Assembly (NCBI GenBank): GCA_946800325.1 | Contig: OX326961.1 | Span: 48,571,415-48,635,414, forward strand | Direction: 5' to 3' | DNA length: 64,000 bases | Source of the DNA: Luzula sylvatica | Lineage: Eukaryota; Streptophyta; Magnoliopsida; Poales; Juncaceae | In this document: one piece after another, positions 22,450 to 34,886 of the stretch | How the letters are laid out: the number at the start of each line of letters is the position of its first letter | Numbering within the stretch: position 1 is the first letter of the stretch | Made by a program: the position numbers and the translations under genes | Notes under the pieces: generated by a model | Databases searched by the model: none | Seen by the model: the letters and a program-made list of their open reading frames with translations, nothing else | Told to the model about the DNA's origin: nothing

Positions 22450-23165
22450 CAGTATTGTATCGGATACCATTCGTCGGATATTTATCGAAGGGGGGTTCTA
22501 TCATACACCCTTTTACAAGGGTATTTTGGGTATTTTAGCAATTAATTATATTTGTAAAAGGTTGTATCATAAAATTTATTTTTTATTGAGATTTTTGTTT
22601 AAATGAACAACAAAAAATTTCAATTTAGTTAAACATTAATTGATAAATATACTTGATATCTTACCTTAAATATTCATAAATGGATAATTACTCCAAATAC
22701 CCTTGAAAATGAGTGTATGATAAGGAAATGAGTGTATGATAGAAGCCCCCTTTATCGAATACGTATCGAATATTCTACGTGACTTATTCAAATATTTTAT
22801 TTCAAATTAACAATAGATATTTCTCGGATACTTGTCGGATAATTCTAACGTATATATAAATATATTTGAAAAATAAAAATAAATATTTGAAATCGAAATA
22901 AATGAGTAATACATATAAGTGTAAAATTAAATATAATAAACATTCACTTAATATGAAGATATTTCTGTAAAAACAAAAATTTAGTATATATTATGTAAAA
23001 TATTCAATATATAAATATAATAAATATATAAATATATAAATTGTAATTTATAAATTAATAAAATATTATATATAATAGACGTATCGTATGCTATGTTCAT
23101 ATCGGATATCGTCATATCCGTATTGTGTAGGATACGATATTCGTATCCGTATCCGTGCAACATAA
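22450..23165. mobile_element. hAT-like ATACGTATCCG-rich MITE, split by a MULE MITE
   Basis: The sequence is rich in CGGATA/GTATCCG motifs at both sides, and the right end TATCCGTGCAACATAAG matches the end of the element at 25605-26062. The left end is weak (near TATTGTATCGGATACC). The element contains the 261-bp MULE MITE at 22490-22750. Confidence 0.55.
22490..22750. mobile_element. MULE-type MITE, 261 bp
   Basis: The terminal inverted repeats are GGGGGGTTCTATCATACACC and, on the other strand, GGGGGCTTCTATCATACACT. A perfect 9-bp target duplication, TTTATCGAA, lies at 22481-22489 and 22751-22759; this length is typical of Mutator-like elements. A second member, also 261 bp, is at 35646-35906 in the opposite orientation. 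Confidence 0.9.
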
Positions 23166-23706
23166 GTTATTTGTTGAGATATTTTAGAGGGTATTTGTGT
23201 TTTTATTTTAATTATTTTACAAGGGTATCCAAATTATTGTTCACACGTACTGTTCACATCATTTACTGTTCACCGAATTTACTGTTCGTGCTTTTACTGT
23301 TCACATATATATATTTTTTTACCAATCTGCGTCTTTTATGCGTTTATGTACCAAGCTACGTTTTTTTGTGCTTATTATAACAGTTTTGATTGGTACCAAG
23401 TTGCGTGTTTTATGTTTTTTTGTTTGTATTTTTTAGAATTTTATTTTATTTCACATGTCTGATATTCTAAATAAAACATTTGAATTTTTCTTTTGGAACA
23501 TATGATATGCTTTCAGGAGGAAAAAAATTTGTATTTATTACGTAATACTTGTGAGACTATTTAATATCTGAGTTTTTTTTTGTAATTAACATTTGGATAA
23601 AATTGAAAAGTTTGATTTGTACTTGTAACGTTTTAGATAAAATTATTATTTTATGATCATAAAATATTTTGAAATATCGCAGCGAAGCGCGAGAAATATT
23701 TCTAGT
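23166..23706 (+). mobile_element. Probable Helitron 3' end
   Basis: The segment ends with a short GCGAAGCGC hairpin (about 23683-23691) followed by GAGAAATATTTCTAG and then T. This fits the Helitron rule of a hairpin about 10 nt before a terminal CTRR, inserted before T. The 5' end was not located. Upstream at 23241-23310 are about five TACTGTTCAC-like repeats. Confidence 0.5.
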
Positions 23707-23708
23707 TA

Positions 23709-23966
23709 GTATAATGCTATTGGTCCAGCTTTTCTTTCATTGCTCCACGTCACTCAGCCTTTCTTGACCGTTGAATCAAGTTTAAAGAATATATGATGGT
23801 CATAATTTGTCTGAGCATGACATACATTAAAATTAAAATTAGTATAATGCTATTGGTCCGCTTTTCTCCCATTACTCCACGTCACTCAGCCTTTCTTGAC
23901 TGTTGGATCAAGTTTAAAGAATATCTGACGGTTATAATTTGTCTGAGCACGACATACATGGACTAT
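23709..23966 (+). repeat. Tandem duplication, 132-bp unit x2
   Basis: AGTATAATGCTATTGGTCC begins at 23709 and again at 23841. The units share the blocks CCACGTCACTCAGCC and TTTGTCTGAGCA and are about 85-90% identical by eye. Confidence 0.85.
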
Positions 23967-24731
23967 ACATTATTATGTTTGGTTCACGAGATCCGTCCGA
24001 GTCCATACCAAGTTTTGTGCCCACCTGTAATCCTTACCCCCCCCCCCCCCCCCTCCCCCCTCTCACTATCTTTCCATTCATTTCCGCATGCCAAGAAACC
24101 TGGACGAAACCCTAACTAATGCAGCTGCGACGAAACCACGCTGAAACCATGACGAAACGTCGGCCACGACGGACAGAGAGGATTCCAATCGTCATGACAG
24201 CTGCCTTGCCACCCGAAGAGATGACTGGAAGTTTCGAGATACGATTTCCTTCTCTTTTGTGTTGTATTTTGGTTGTTTTCTCTTCGTTGTTCGTTTTTTT
24301 GGTTGGTTTACCGCGTGTATTCTCTTTGCTGGTGTTTGAGTCCCTTTCTTTGGTCAGATTCGTGCGTTTTTTATTTTTTGGTTGTTTTTTTGACCTGTTT
24401 TCCCTCTGTCGTGTTTGAGTATGTTGATTTTGGTCTGATTCGTGCTGATAGAAGGGTATTTTGATCAATTTTTTTTTAACATCATCAATGTTAAGTTTAA
24501 ACTTTTATAAGGGTATTTGAAAACAAAAGTTTGGTAGGTGGCTTTTTTTGAAGTTTTAAGAAAAATAATGGATTTTTTATAATATCCAAAAAATTAGGAG
24601 TTTTTGGAAAAAAAAATCTTAAAAAATAGAAATAGGTGTTTCTTGACAATATCTTATTGTGTTTTTTTTTTCTTTGGATATTATAGCCCGTAGGCAAATC
24701 TCTTGTTGCGTCGTCCTCAGTGTGTTACAAA
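23967..24731. other. No gene recognised; poly(C) tract
   Basis: A run of C interrupted by one T lies at about 24038-24060. A relatively GC-rich segment at 24110-24240 is open in more than one frame, but no protein family is recognised and it may be a captured fragment. Confidence 0.45.
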
Positions 24732-25463
24732 CAATATTGTAAATGACAATAAACGGAACGGTACGGTCGGTCATCGCGCTAGTGTTTTACCGTAAAATGG
24801 TTAAAAAGGTAAAAAGCGGTCACTAAAATCGGTAATATTTTATATCAATTATAATTAAAATTAAAGAACAAGAAATTTGGACAAGAAAATTAAATCAAAT
24901 TAGCACTCACAATTTAAACACTTGTTTGATTCTCATGCCAAAAAGTCCAAAAAAAAACAAAATAATGATCACATAAAAGGTAAATAACAATCAAATCATA
25001 GCACATAATCATATCAGTCTAAGCAAATCCTAACACAAAATCATTCGACACAATTTGTGGAGAAAAAATTAATCCTTGTTGTGAAGAAGAAAAGAACAGT
25101 CCTTATCGCAAATTAAACTGATCCGTCGTCATCATTTAGTCAATCGTGAAGAATTAGTGAAGATGGAGCATCCCAATCATTGTTGTGAAGATGAAGAAAA
25201 ATTAAATCGGAGACTTGGTGAAAAAAAAACACGTGCTGAGAAAAATAACTGGCCCAAAAATTAAAAAAATTGGGCCCAAAATAATTAGAAGAAAAAATTG
25301 GTATGTATAACGGGTTAAAAACGTTTTTTGGTAAAAAAAACGGTCAAACACGGTTAAGAAATGTTTGACCATTTTTTGAAACGTTACGGTAAAAAACGGT
25401 GCGGTCTTACACCGTATCACCGTTTTTCGACCGTTTTTTCTTTCGGTGTTTTTTACAACATTG
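24732..25463. mobile_element. hAT MITE, 732 bp
   Basis: The ends CAATATTGTAAA and TTTACAACATTG form inverted repeats. A perfect 8-bp target duplication, GTTACAAA, lies at 24724-24731 and 25464-25471. Subterminal regions are rich in ACGGT/ACCGT. The ends resemble those of the hAT MITE at 13712-14264. Confidence 0.88.
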
Positions 25464-25604
25464 GTTACAAACCCTGATTTACTTTTTCAAATTAGTACTT
25501 GTCTTATATGTGTTTTACATAGTTACAAGTGTCTTTTCAAATTAGTACCCTGATTCACTATTCACCGTTCTTGTTATATTATAAGCATTTTAGACACTTA
25601 TAAG

Positions 25605-26062
25605 CTATGTTGCACGGATACGTATCTGATACGTCACGTGACATATCAGACTATTTTAATATATAAATTTGAGAGGATGCGGGTTCGACACGGCACAATA
25701 CATTTCCAATACGGCTGAATACGGTTCGAATACGGATGGATACGATTTCGATACGGCTGGTCCATTGTTTTTTTTTTTTGGTCCAACATAAAAATACCCA
25801 ATACTTTTAATACTAATAGTGTTTTACATCATATATTTTTTTATTTTACTTATTCGTAAAATATCCAAATCGATATTACAACATCTTGAATTTTATAATA
25901 ATTTAATAAAATTATTTAAATATATATATTTAATTATATTTAAATGATATTAAATAATATAAAGTTATTACGTATCGTATCTTAGATTCTATGCAAATTA
26001 TCGTTTCGCCGTATCCGTACAGTATCGGATACAATATTCGTCCCCATGTATGTGCAACATAG
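25605..26062. mobile_element. hAT-like MITE, 458 bp
   Basis: The terminal repeats are CTATGTTGCACGG and, on the other strand, CTATGTTGCACATAC. The 8-bp target duplication has one mismatch: CTTATAAG at 25597-25604 and TTTATAAG at 26063-26070. The interior has GGATACG motifs. Related copies lie at 22450-23165 and 38710-39165. Confidence 0.8.
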
Positions 26063-26455
26063 TTTATAAGTCTTTTGGACTTCATTTCTCCAAGCAATCA
26101 AGTAAGATTTTTAAAAAATCTTACTACTAAACAAAATTAAATTATGGCTACGTGGACATCCATATTACTGGAACATAAAACTGGCCTCAACGGCGCTCCT
26201 CAAACAAAGAAAAATTATGATGATGTATCAATCGAGTGGGTTAATGAAAATTAATCGAATTGATTATCACTCAAATCGGATTGATTAAATTTAAATGTAT
26301 AATCAATCCAATTAACCATCTTCGATTGATGCATAAAAGATATTTATTTTTATTTTTGGGGACGTAGTATATATACGGTACAATATAATGACTAAAAAAA
26401 TATTGAGTATGATGATTTCAAACTCACTTGAATATTTTAACATCAATTATATATA
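26063..26455. other. No gene recognised
   Basis: AT-rich sequence with a short ATCGAATTGATT-type inverted segment at about 26225-26330. Nothing coding. Confidence 0.45.
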
Positions 26456-26473
26456 TAGAGGGAGCCTATATAG

Positions 26474-29174
26474 CTTGTACAAGCAAATTATAATTTTTGC
26501 TTGTAACTTCTGTGCCTTCAGATTTGCTTAGATCCGTGCAAATTTAACAGGCAAACGTCCGTTTCTTTCTTTACTTCTTCCTCCGTCAGATAAAGTTTCT
26601 ACTATCTTCTTTTCCGTTTATCTTTCATTTCCTCTCCTCTTCAATTTTCATATATTCCTTCTCTCTTTCTCGCACTATAGTCCCATAGATGTAGGAACCC
26701 TCTCTCGCAGTTTGTTTCTTCGCTTGAGCTGGAGGAAGGGTTAGTGATCGCCTCAATTTTTCACGCTAGGTTTTTTTGTTTGTCCTAAATTCTGATCCGT
26801 CAATACTTTTTGGATTTCTTTTGTAGATCTTATCTTGCCTAAATTGATCTGCAATACCCTTCTAGGAGGTTGATTTTGTGTAAGTCGTAAGTTCTAATCA
26901 AATAAAGTACTAATTATAACCCCAATTTGAGTTATCAGTGCAGTGTAAATTAATTCCCTAACTCAGATTTTATAAATTTGACTTACATTTCGACTTCTTG
27001 TAATAGAATTATTTTATCTCAATGATTGTATTCGTTTCTGCCTAGTATGCAGATTAGTCCCCGGAAAATTGAAAAATTGAAAGTGCCTCGCATTGGGGCT
27101 TAGTTTGTAAGTGATTGACAATAAAAATGATATATATTTTGCGTAGATTAGGGGTTAGTTGGTACTGGTTTTGAGCTGATTGGTCTTGGTTGTGCTGATT
27201 TTACTTATTTCATCACAAACTGATAATCAATTGCGTTTTTCCTGCTTAATGGGATTGTTGGTGTAACAAATTGATAATCAGTGTTTATAGTTTTTAAAAT
27301 TGTTGTCTGTAAATTATTTTACACTGTTTATAGTGTTTTTTGCTTATTCCTATCTGCAATTTAGTTTTACAATGTTTAAAGATTTTCTCCTGTAGGACTT
27401 CTCATGATGCCATGTCAGTGTTTATTTTTAAAATTAATTTATGTATTTCTGTATATGGATTTATTTGGAATTCTTAATTTGCACATTATTTCGGACTCGG
27501 GACTCGATTATGAGAATGGGTGTTGACCCTCGAGATTTATTCTAGAACGAGACTTTTTCGCCTTGCGATCATCTTTTTCTTGTCGAAAGTTATATTTGTA
27601 TTATTGTTAGTTTATTACAGGGGCTTTTTAAAAATTTCTGGGACTGTTGGATTTAAAAATAATGGATGCGAGATTCACGCACAAGATCGAGGAATTGCAA
27701 TACTCTAAGTCGGATACATGGATTTAAATGTAATGTATATGGAAGTTGGATTAAGGTTAATGTAGTTTCTGTTGTATATGGATTTATATTTGGACATTCG
27801 ATTTATGTGGTGCTAAGGCTCGAGTTAAGGTTAGGGTTCGGAATTGTAATGGATTGACTTGCAAAAATATAACCGAGTTCAATTATCTATTAAAGAAAGA
27901 TTGAGTTGTAAAAATTACGTTGAAACTTGAGTTGAATTCGAATAAATTGAATAATCTATGCATAAAATTAACAATGATACTAATAAATTGAATAATCTAT
28001 GAATAAAATTAACAATGATACCGAAACAAAATAGCAATGATACCAACATAACACAATCACAATCACAATTCAATTCATACATCTAATTTTTTTTATAAAA
28101 TTGTGAACTATAAACAAAAATGATATAACATTACAAATAAGTCCAATAAATAAAAATATCAAAATTGATCAAATTGCCACACAATGCCAATTAAATAAAA
28201 TCCAAATCACAATGCCAAGTAAAATTGATATTCTATAGTCAAAATCCATGATTGATAACACCTCAAACCAATTTAATCAGACCATCTCCCCTATCAATTA
28301 AGTATATCTTCTCTCTCAAATAAAGCATACGCATATTCATGCAATGAGACCATGTTTAACACAAATCATCATGTCTCTTCTCTATCAAACATCATTAGCT
28401 TCTTGTACCAAGAGTCCAAGACTGGTACAACACTTTTTACCGGTACATGTTGCCAACATAATGCAATGTCGATCACCACTCTACTTTATGTAACACGATC
28501 TGAATACACTGCTGGTAAAAAACTAGTACTAATGCGAGGCACTTCCAATTTTTCAATTTCCCAGGGACTAATCTGCATAACCAGGAAGAAACAAATTAAA
28601 TTCATTGAAAATAAACAATTATATTACAAGGGGTCGCAATTGAAGTCAAATTTATAAAGTCTGAGTTATGCAATTAATTTATCATCCATTCATAACTCAA
28701 ATTGGGGTTATAATTAGTACTTTTATTTTAATAGAACTTATGGCTTACACAAAATCAGCCTCCTAGAAGGGTATTGCAGATCAATTTAGGCAACCATAAG
28801 ATCTACAAAAGAAATCCAAAAGGTATTGATGGATCAGAATTTAGTATATACAAAAAAACTGGCGTGAAAAATTGAGGCGACCACTAACCCTTCTACCAGC
28901 TCAAGCGAAGAAGCAAACTCCTTTTTGCGAGAGGGGGTTTCTACGTCTATGGGACTATAGTGCGAGAAAGGGAGAAGGAACATATGAAACATAGGAGAGG
29001 GAATGAAAGATAAACGGGAAGGAAAAGAATAGAAACTTTATCAGGCGGAGGAAAAAAAAAATAAAGAAAGAAACGGACGTTTGCCTATTAAATTTGTACG
29101 GATCTAGAAGTGAATCCGAAGGTAGAGAAGTTACAAGCAAAAATTGCAATTTGCTTGTGCAAGCTATATATGCT

Positions 29175-29175
<1 letters not shown>
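26474..29175. mobile_element. Element with long terminal inverted repeats (about 640 bp each)
   Basis: The left arm, about 26474-27110, starts GCTTGTACAAGCAAATTATA. The right arm, about 28525-29160, mirrors it over its length, including the blocks GGACTATAGTGCGAG, AGCTCAAGCGAAGAAG and GAGGCACTTCCAATTTTTCA. The outermost bases may be GGGAGC at 26460 and GCTCCC at 29170. Long inverted repeats of this kind are typical of MULE or foldback elements. The interior (27110-28525) has a 44-bp direct repeat near 27945-28030 and no recognised gene. The target duplication is hidden by TA and CT repeats. Confidence 0.75.

Positions 29176-29253
<78 letters not shown>
29176..29253. repeat. Compound microsatellite (CT)n(AT)n
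   Basis: About 17 CT units are followed directly by about 20 AT units, at the junction of two transposon ends. Confidence 0.95.
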
Positions 29254-29256
<3 letters not shown>

Positions 29257-29677
29257 GCTAAGGAGAATCCAAAAAAAAATCCGAAAAAAGAATCCACGCG
29301 CAAAATATTTCGATAAAATTAGTAAAATATACATTTCAAATAAGCATAATATATTGATGAATTCAACATACTTATATAGTGAAATTGTTTCAAATTAACA
29401 AACATTAATATAAAAAGCGGAAGGGTCTTTTTATAATTGTTCTAAAAAGCGGAGGGGCCTTTTTATAATTTTTCTAAACAATGATGGGACGTTTTTATAA
29501 TTTAACTAAACAAATCCATCAAAAATAATCCATCCCATCAAAATATACATTCTTTTTTTTTTTGCCGTGAACACACCCTTTCCCACTTCTCTCTCCCCTT
29601 GCTCCACTTCTCTTCCCACTCTGTGCCCACGGCAGCCATGGCTCTGCGGCAACCATGCGCTCCAGCGTCCTCTCACC

Positions 29678-29712
<35 letters not shown>

Positions 29713-30529
29713 CTCTCCTCATATCTCAGAATAATTCTGGATTCACAAACTCTAGATGTTGTGATCTACCTCAATTCGAGTGTTAACCCGACATAATTAA
29801 ACTAAACACTGTCGTGGAGAGGCGATGACTAAACCGCTTGGAATCGTAGCTTGCAGAGGCGTCGACTGAACCACCTAGATTCGGAGCTTGCCGAGGCTGC
29901 GACTCAACCTCTGTACCAGGTATTTTTCTTTTTCTTTTTCTGGATTTTATGCTTTTTTCTGATTTTTCGGAAATTTTCAGTTGTAATGTGTTGCAATTAC
30001 ATAATTACAAGTATTTAATTGTTTAATTTCATTGGGTGGGTAGAGTTTTAGGTCGAATTGGGTTGAATTTTCAGTCAAATTGTAGCCTTCCACTTAAATT
30101 AATTCCTTTTTTCCAGTCAATTTCAGGGCATTTTAGCAATTTCTTTCAATTTTAGGTTCGATTTCTCCATTTTCTTGTCAATGCCAGGGGTCTAATAAGC
30201 ATCAGATTATTATGTGCGATACTTTTATTAGCATCAGATGATTTTCGTTCATTAGGACATGATTTTAAGTAATAAGTGGTTGATTTGGGTATTTCGAGGC
30301 TCATTTCTACAAAATCAGAAGCAATTTTATTAACCTCAATGCTGGTCACGCATACTATTTTCTCTGTATTTGGTAAAATCATGTGCAATTTAATTTTAAT
30401 TTTAATTATCAATTTAGTTTCTTCAATTTAACCTCAATGCCGGTCACACATGCTGGTCACACATACTAGTTTCTTCAATCAATTTAGTTTCTTCAATCTA
30501 ATTTTATTAATCTTTAGACTCTGACGAAA

Positions 30530-30880
30530 GAGGATCTTGGCAAAGAAATGGACATCGATCATGAAGAAAGGGGACGGTTTTTGAGAGAAATGGACGGGTC
30601 CAGTTGCAAAACTATACTCGGTGACGATTGTGGTGGTGGACCCTACTTGAAGGTTACAATGCCTATTCAGACATTAAAAATTAAAATAACGAGGTTTTTT
30701 TTTTGCAAATATACCATACAAAGGGAGTAAATAAACATAAATATTTTTGGTTATTTCAGAATGAAATTAAGAAGAGCGAATGTGCGTTTTTGTCAAAACC
30801 GGTGAAAGACGGTTCGACTGGTACGGTCACCATACTCTTCACTCCAAATGCTGAGCATAACATGCTCGAATAATATAATG
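30530..30880 (+). other. Possible captured coding fragment, unrecognised
   Basis: An open frame at 30548-30730 includes MDIDHEERGRFLREMDGSSC and then GDDCGGGPYLK, followed by GTTAC-like sequence that could be a splice donor. Its base composition differs from the flanks. I do not recognise the protein. It may be another fragment picked up by the Pack-MULE-like element, or chance. Confidence 0.3.
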
Positions 30881-31279
30881 ATGTATTTTACTTATAAAAT
30901 ATGATTATATTGTAAACATAATAACGAGGAAGCACCAAGCCGGACCTGGAAAAGGCACGGCGCTGTCATTAGCAACACGACCTCGTTTCCATTAGCAACT
31001 CGCTGGCAGAAATCGCCGATAAAAGAAAATAGTATAATTTGGTATGTTTAAAGTTGTAATTAGAAATGGTCAAATTGTATGATATTAGATTAGAATCGAG
31101 TAATCTAGCAGGTTTATGTGTGTATGATCGGTGTAGTATATGGTTTTAATTTGTTCCATTGTTATTTGGTGCATGAATGTAATATATAAATTTATTTGGT
31201 TATCTTTTAAAGTTTTTAATCGAATGACATGTTCTTTTAGATATGGATTATGTACTTTGATATGTTAATATACATTTTG

Positions 31280-33040
31280 CTAAATTCAATCAAATATTGT
31301 GTTATATTTAAGTCGTATATTTTGCTAAATTCTATCGTATATTTTGGTATCAATTGTATATTTTGGTAAATTCAATTGTATATTTTTGTAAATTCAATCT
31401 TATATATTTTGCTATATTCAATCGTATATTTTACTAAATTCAATCGTATATTTTTCTATATTCAATCATATATTTTTGCTATATTCAATCGTATATTTTG
31501 CTAAATTCAATAATATATTTTGCTGAATTATATGAAATTAATGATCATGTTCATTAGATAATTAATTATATTTTGGTAAATTCAATCATATATTTTGGTA
31601 AATTCAATCGTATATTTTGCTATATTCCATCGTATATTTTACTATATTCAATCGTATATTTTGCTAAATTCAATCATATATTTTGCTAAATTCAATAATA
31701 TATTTTGCTGAATTATATGAAATTAATGATCATGTCATCAGATAATTACCTATATCTTGGTAAATTCAATCGTATATTTTGCTATATTCAATCATATATT
31801 TTGGTAAATTCAATCGTATATTTTGGTAAATTTAATCGTATATTTTGCTAAATTCAATCATATATTTTGCTATATTTAATCATATATTTTTGCTATATTC
31901 AATCGTATATTTTGCTAAATTCAATAATATATTTTGCTGAATTATACGAAATTAATGATCATGTTCATCGGGTAATTAACTATTTTTTGCTAAATTCGAT
32001 CATATATTTTGTTAAATTCAATCGTATATTTTGCTAGATTTAATAATATATTTTACTATATTCAATCGTATATTTTGTTAAATTCAATCGTATGTTTTGC
32101 GAAATTCAATAATATATTTTGATGAATTATATGATATTAATGATGATGTTCATCAGATAATTAACTATATTTTGGTAAATTCAATCGTATATTTTGCTTA
32201 ATTCAATCGTATATTTTGCTAAATTCAATCGTATATATTTGCTATATTCAATCGTATATTTTACTAAATTCAATCATATATTTTGCTAAATTCAATAATA
32301 TATTTTGCTGAATTATATGAAATTAATGACCATGTTCATCAGATAATTGACTAAATTTTGATAAATTAAATCTTATATTTTACTAAATTCAATAGTATAT
32401 TTTGCTATATTCAATCGTATAATTTGCTATATTCAATCATATATTTTGCTATATTCAATCGTATATTTTTGCTATATTCAATCGTATATTTTGCTAAATT
32501 CAATAATATATTTTGCGGAATTATATGATATTAATGATCATGTACATCAGATAATTAACTATATTTTGGTAAATTCAATCGTATATTTTGGTAAATTCAA
32601 TCGTATATTTTGGTAAATTCAATCGTATATTTTGCTATATTCAATCGTATATTTTACTAAATTCAATCATATATTTTGCTATATTCAGAAATTACAATAT
32701 TAAGCAAATCATTGTATCATTCCAAAACAATCTTAATCATCAATCGCATGCCATGCTCTTCGCATAATACATCAGAAATTATAAAAGGTCCCAACAAAAT
32801 TCATCGAACGTGTTGATAAACTCAACTCGCCTTAAAAAAATACAAAAAAAGATGATTTACAAAAAAACCTACACTAATAGTATATTTTGCTAAATTCAAT
32901 AATATATTCTGTCAAATTATATGAAATTATTTATCATGTTCATTAGATAATTAATTATATTTTCTAAATTCAATCGTATATTTTGCTAAATTTAATAATA
33001 TATTTTGTTGAATTTAATAATATATTTTGCTAACCTTTTA
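31280..33040. repeat. Tandem array of about 22-bp units with higher-order structure
   Basis: The unit is about AAATTCAATCGTATATTTTGCT with variants (TATATTCAATC, GGTAAATTCAATC). It is repeated dozens of times. Roughly every 184-231 bp the run is broken by GAATTATATGAAATTAATGA plus TCATGTTCATCAGATAATTA, starting near 31521, 31705, 31936, 32120, 32305, 32515 and 32917. About 180 bp of unrelated sequence interrupts it at 32690-32870. It codes for nothing. Confidence 0.92.
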
Positions 33041-33296
33041 ACAATAATTAACTAACCATTCAATATAATTCATAACGTAAACAAAAATTAAATACAACTG
33101 AAACAAAAAAAATCAAATATATTCATAATGCACTATAGTATATAATACAACATATCAATCCATACATGTATTAAACCATAGCATCAAGGGCCTCTCTCTA
33201 TTCTCGCACACCTTCACATATATTCCTTATATACAAGTTCTCCAAACAAGTTATCTTTTAACTGTACCAATATTTGAAGGGCAAGATCGTAAAAAG

Positions 33297-34185
33297 ATGC
33301 GGAATTCTTCTTCCTCCTCCTCGTCAGAGGAGAGGCCGGCAGGCTTTTCGTCTTCCGAGTCGATCTACTCCTCTTCTTCATCTGGTAAATCATCGTCCTT
33401 CCGAGTCAATGTACTCCTCTTCTTCTTTTTAGTTAGCACTATTATCGAATCGACTACCTCGACAAGTAGGCGTGTCAATGGTGTGGATATTGCCCGAACC
33501 GATCCGAACCGTATCCGAAAAAATATCCGGATCCGGAAAATAAAACCGGATCCATTCGGATCTGGGTCAGAACCATATCCATATTTTCGGATCCGAATTC
33601 GGATCTGGTACATTATTTTCAGTCAGATCCGGATCCGGATCCGGATAGGATCCGGGTCCGAATAAATTTTGAAAATACCATGCAAAAAAAATTAATTGGA
33701 TTCTTGTTTTTACTGGATTCGGATCTGGTACGTTTTTTTTATTTAATTGGATTCTTGTTTTTACTTTGGATTTGTTTCATATTGTCAGAGATATACCATG
33801 CAAAAAAAATTAAAATCTTTTTTATTTTCCTCTAATTAATAATTACCACTGTAATCTTAAAAATAAACTGTATCAGTTTTATATACTTTTTTTTTTATAT
33901 TTCAATATCGTAGTATCCGTTTTAATATCCGGATATAAACTGTATCCGTATCCGTATCCGTATCCGTTTAGTATCCGAACCGTATCCGGATCCGAGCAAT
34001 TCCATATCCGAATCCGTATCCGAAAAAAAATATGGATATGGATCTGGTTCGACCACTATCCGAACCGTATCCGAACCATTGACACCCCTATCGACAAGAA
34101 TGTCATCTCCACTAGCACAAACAATTCCATCAAATTTGCTCAAATCCAATGAAGCTGCGATTTCTTGTGCACGAAATTGATAATT
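33297..34185 (-). pseudogene. Sphingosine-kinase (SPHK/DAGK-type) exon fragment, split by a hAT MITE
   Basis: On the minus strand a splice acceptor (TTTCATTTTAG) is followed by NYQFRAQEIAASLDLSKFDG and then IVCASGDDILV. This is the nucleotide-binding region of plant sphingosine kinase, the lipid kinase that makes sphingosine-1-phosphate; the family has SGDG where this copy has SGDD. The hAT MITE at 33467-34090 interrupts the frame. If the MITE and one copy of its 8-bp duplication are ignored, the frame continues with the EVV motif that follows in the kinase, then becomes Ser/Glu/Lys-rich. Only one exon is present, so it cannot encode a working kinase. It lies inside the Pack-MULE-like element. 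Confidence 0.7.
33467..34090. mobile_element. hAT MITE, 624 bp, with GGATCCGGAT-type repeats
   Basis: The ends TAGGCGTGTCAATGGT and ACCATTGACACCCCTA are inverted repeats. A perfect 8-bp target duplication, TCGACAAG, lies at 33459-33466 and 34091-34098. Subterminal regions are packed with ATCCGGATCCGG-like motifs. The ends resemble the terminus at 17829-17840. Confidence 0.92.
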
Positions 34186-34886
34186 TGTTTCTAAAATGAA
34201 ATAAAATTAACATAATTCAGTATAAAATTAACCGTACCATGATTATTAAGAGAAGCAATAAATCGCTCTCCCCAGATCATGCCTACCTCCTCACTCCCCA
34301 ATTCGAACACATAATCTCTCCTCACTCGTTTCAGTCCCATTGAACAAAGAATCCACCTTAATGAAGCACTATTGAACAAAAAATCAGCCATTATGATCCC
34401 TAATTGACAAAATTGTGCACAATAAAATCCTAATTCAACCTCAATTGCACTAAAAAGATTAAGATTAATCAAATCCAAACCTATTTAGCCAAATCAGAAG
34501 CTCTTTCCATCGCCGATTCAGTCCCATTGCACTAAAAAAGCCTCATAGAGGATCTTCGTAGATTTCATCGCTCGGCGACTGAGATTTAGAAGGTACGTGA
34601 CTCGGCGATTCCATCGCTCACTTCTGAAGGATCGTGGATCGGCGATTTAGAAGGATCGTGGTTCGGAGGAAGTGGACTGAAGGAGGAGGAGGAGGCGATC
34701 ATGGCCGACTGAGAGAGAAAGAAGGTGAGGGTGGTCTGTATCGTGAGGGTGTAGGCGTGAGGATGGTTATATTTGCAAGAAAGGTCCCTCCGCTTTGTGA
34801 GTTTAACAAATTATGAAAAAAAGTCCTTCCGTCTGTAAATATATTTAATTTTAGTCTTTGAATTCTTTTTGTGGATTCTAGTTACC

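Larger units (their letters stand above)
29254..34886. mobile_element. Pack-MULE-like element carrying gene fragments and a tandem array
   Basis: The left end, GTTGCTAAGGAGAATCC followed by GCGGAAGGGTC and GCGGAGGGGCC blocks at 29415-29460, is mirrored at the right. There the reverse complement reads GGTAACTAGAATCCACAAAA, then ACGGAAGGACT and GCGGAGGGACC blocks at 34775-34840. Inside are a sphingosine-kinase exon with its splice acceptor, a tandem array at 31280-33040 and several purine-rich leader-like segments. No transposase was seen. The target duplication could not be read because of the flanking microsatellite. The boundaries are inferred from the inverted arms. Confidence 0.6.

Noticed and set aside
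29088..29316. Frames with Tyr-Ile and Arg-Glu repeats
   Set aside because: They are translations of the (CT)n(AT)n microsatellite.
33365..34149. Arg-Ile-Arg and Pro-Tyr repeat frames
   Set aside because: They are translations of ATCCGGATCC subterminal repeats of a hAT MITE.
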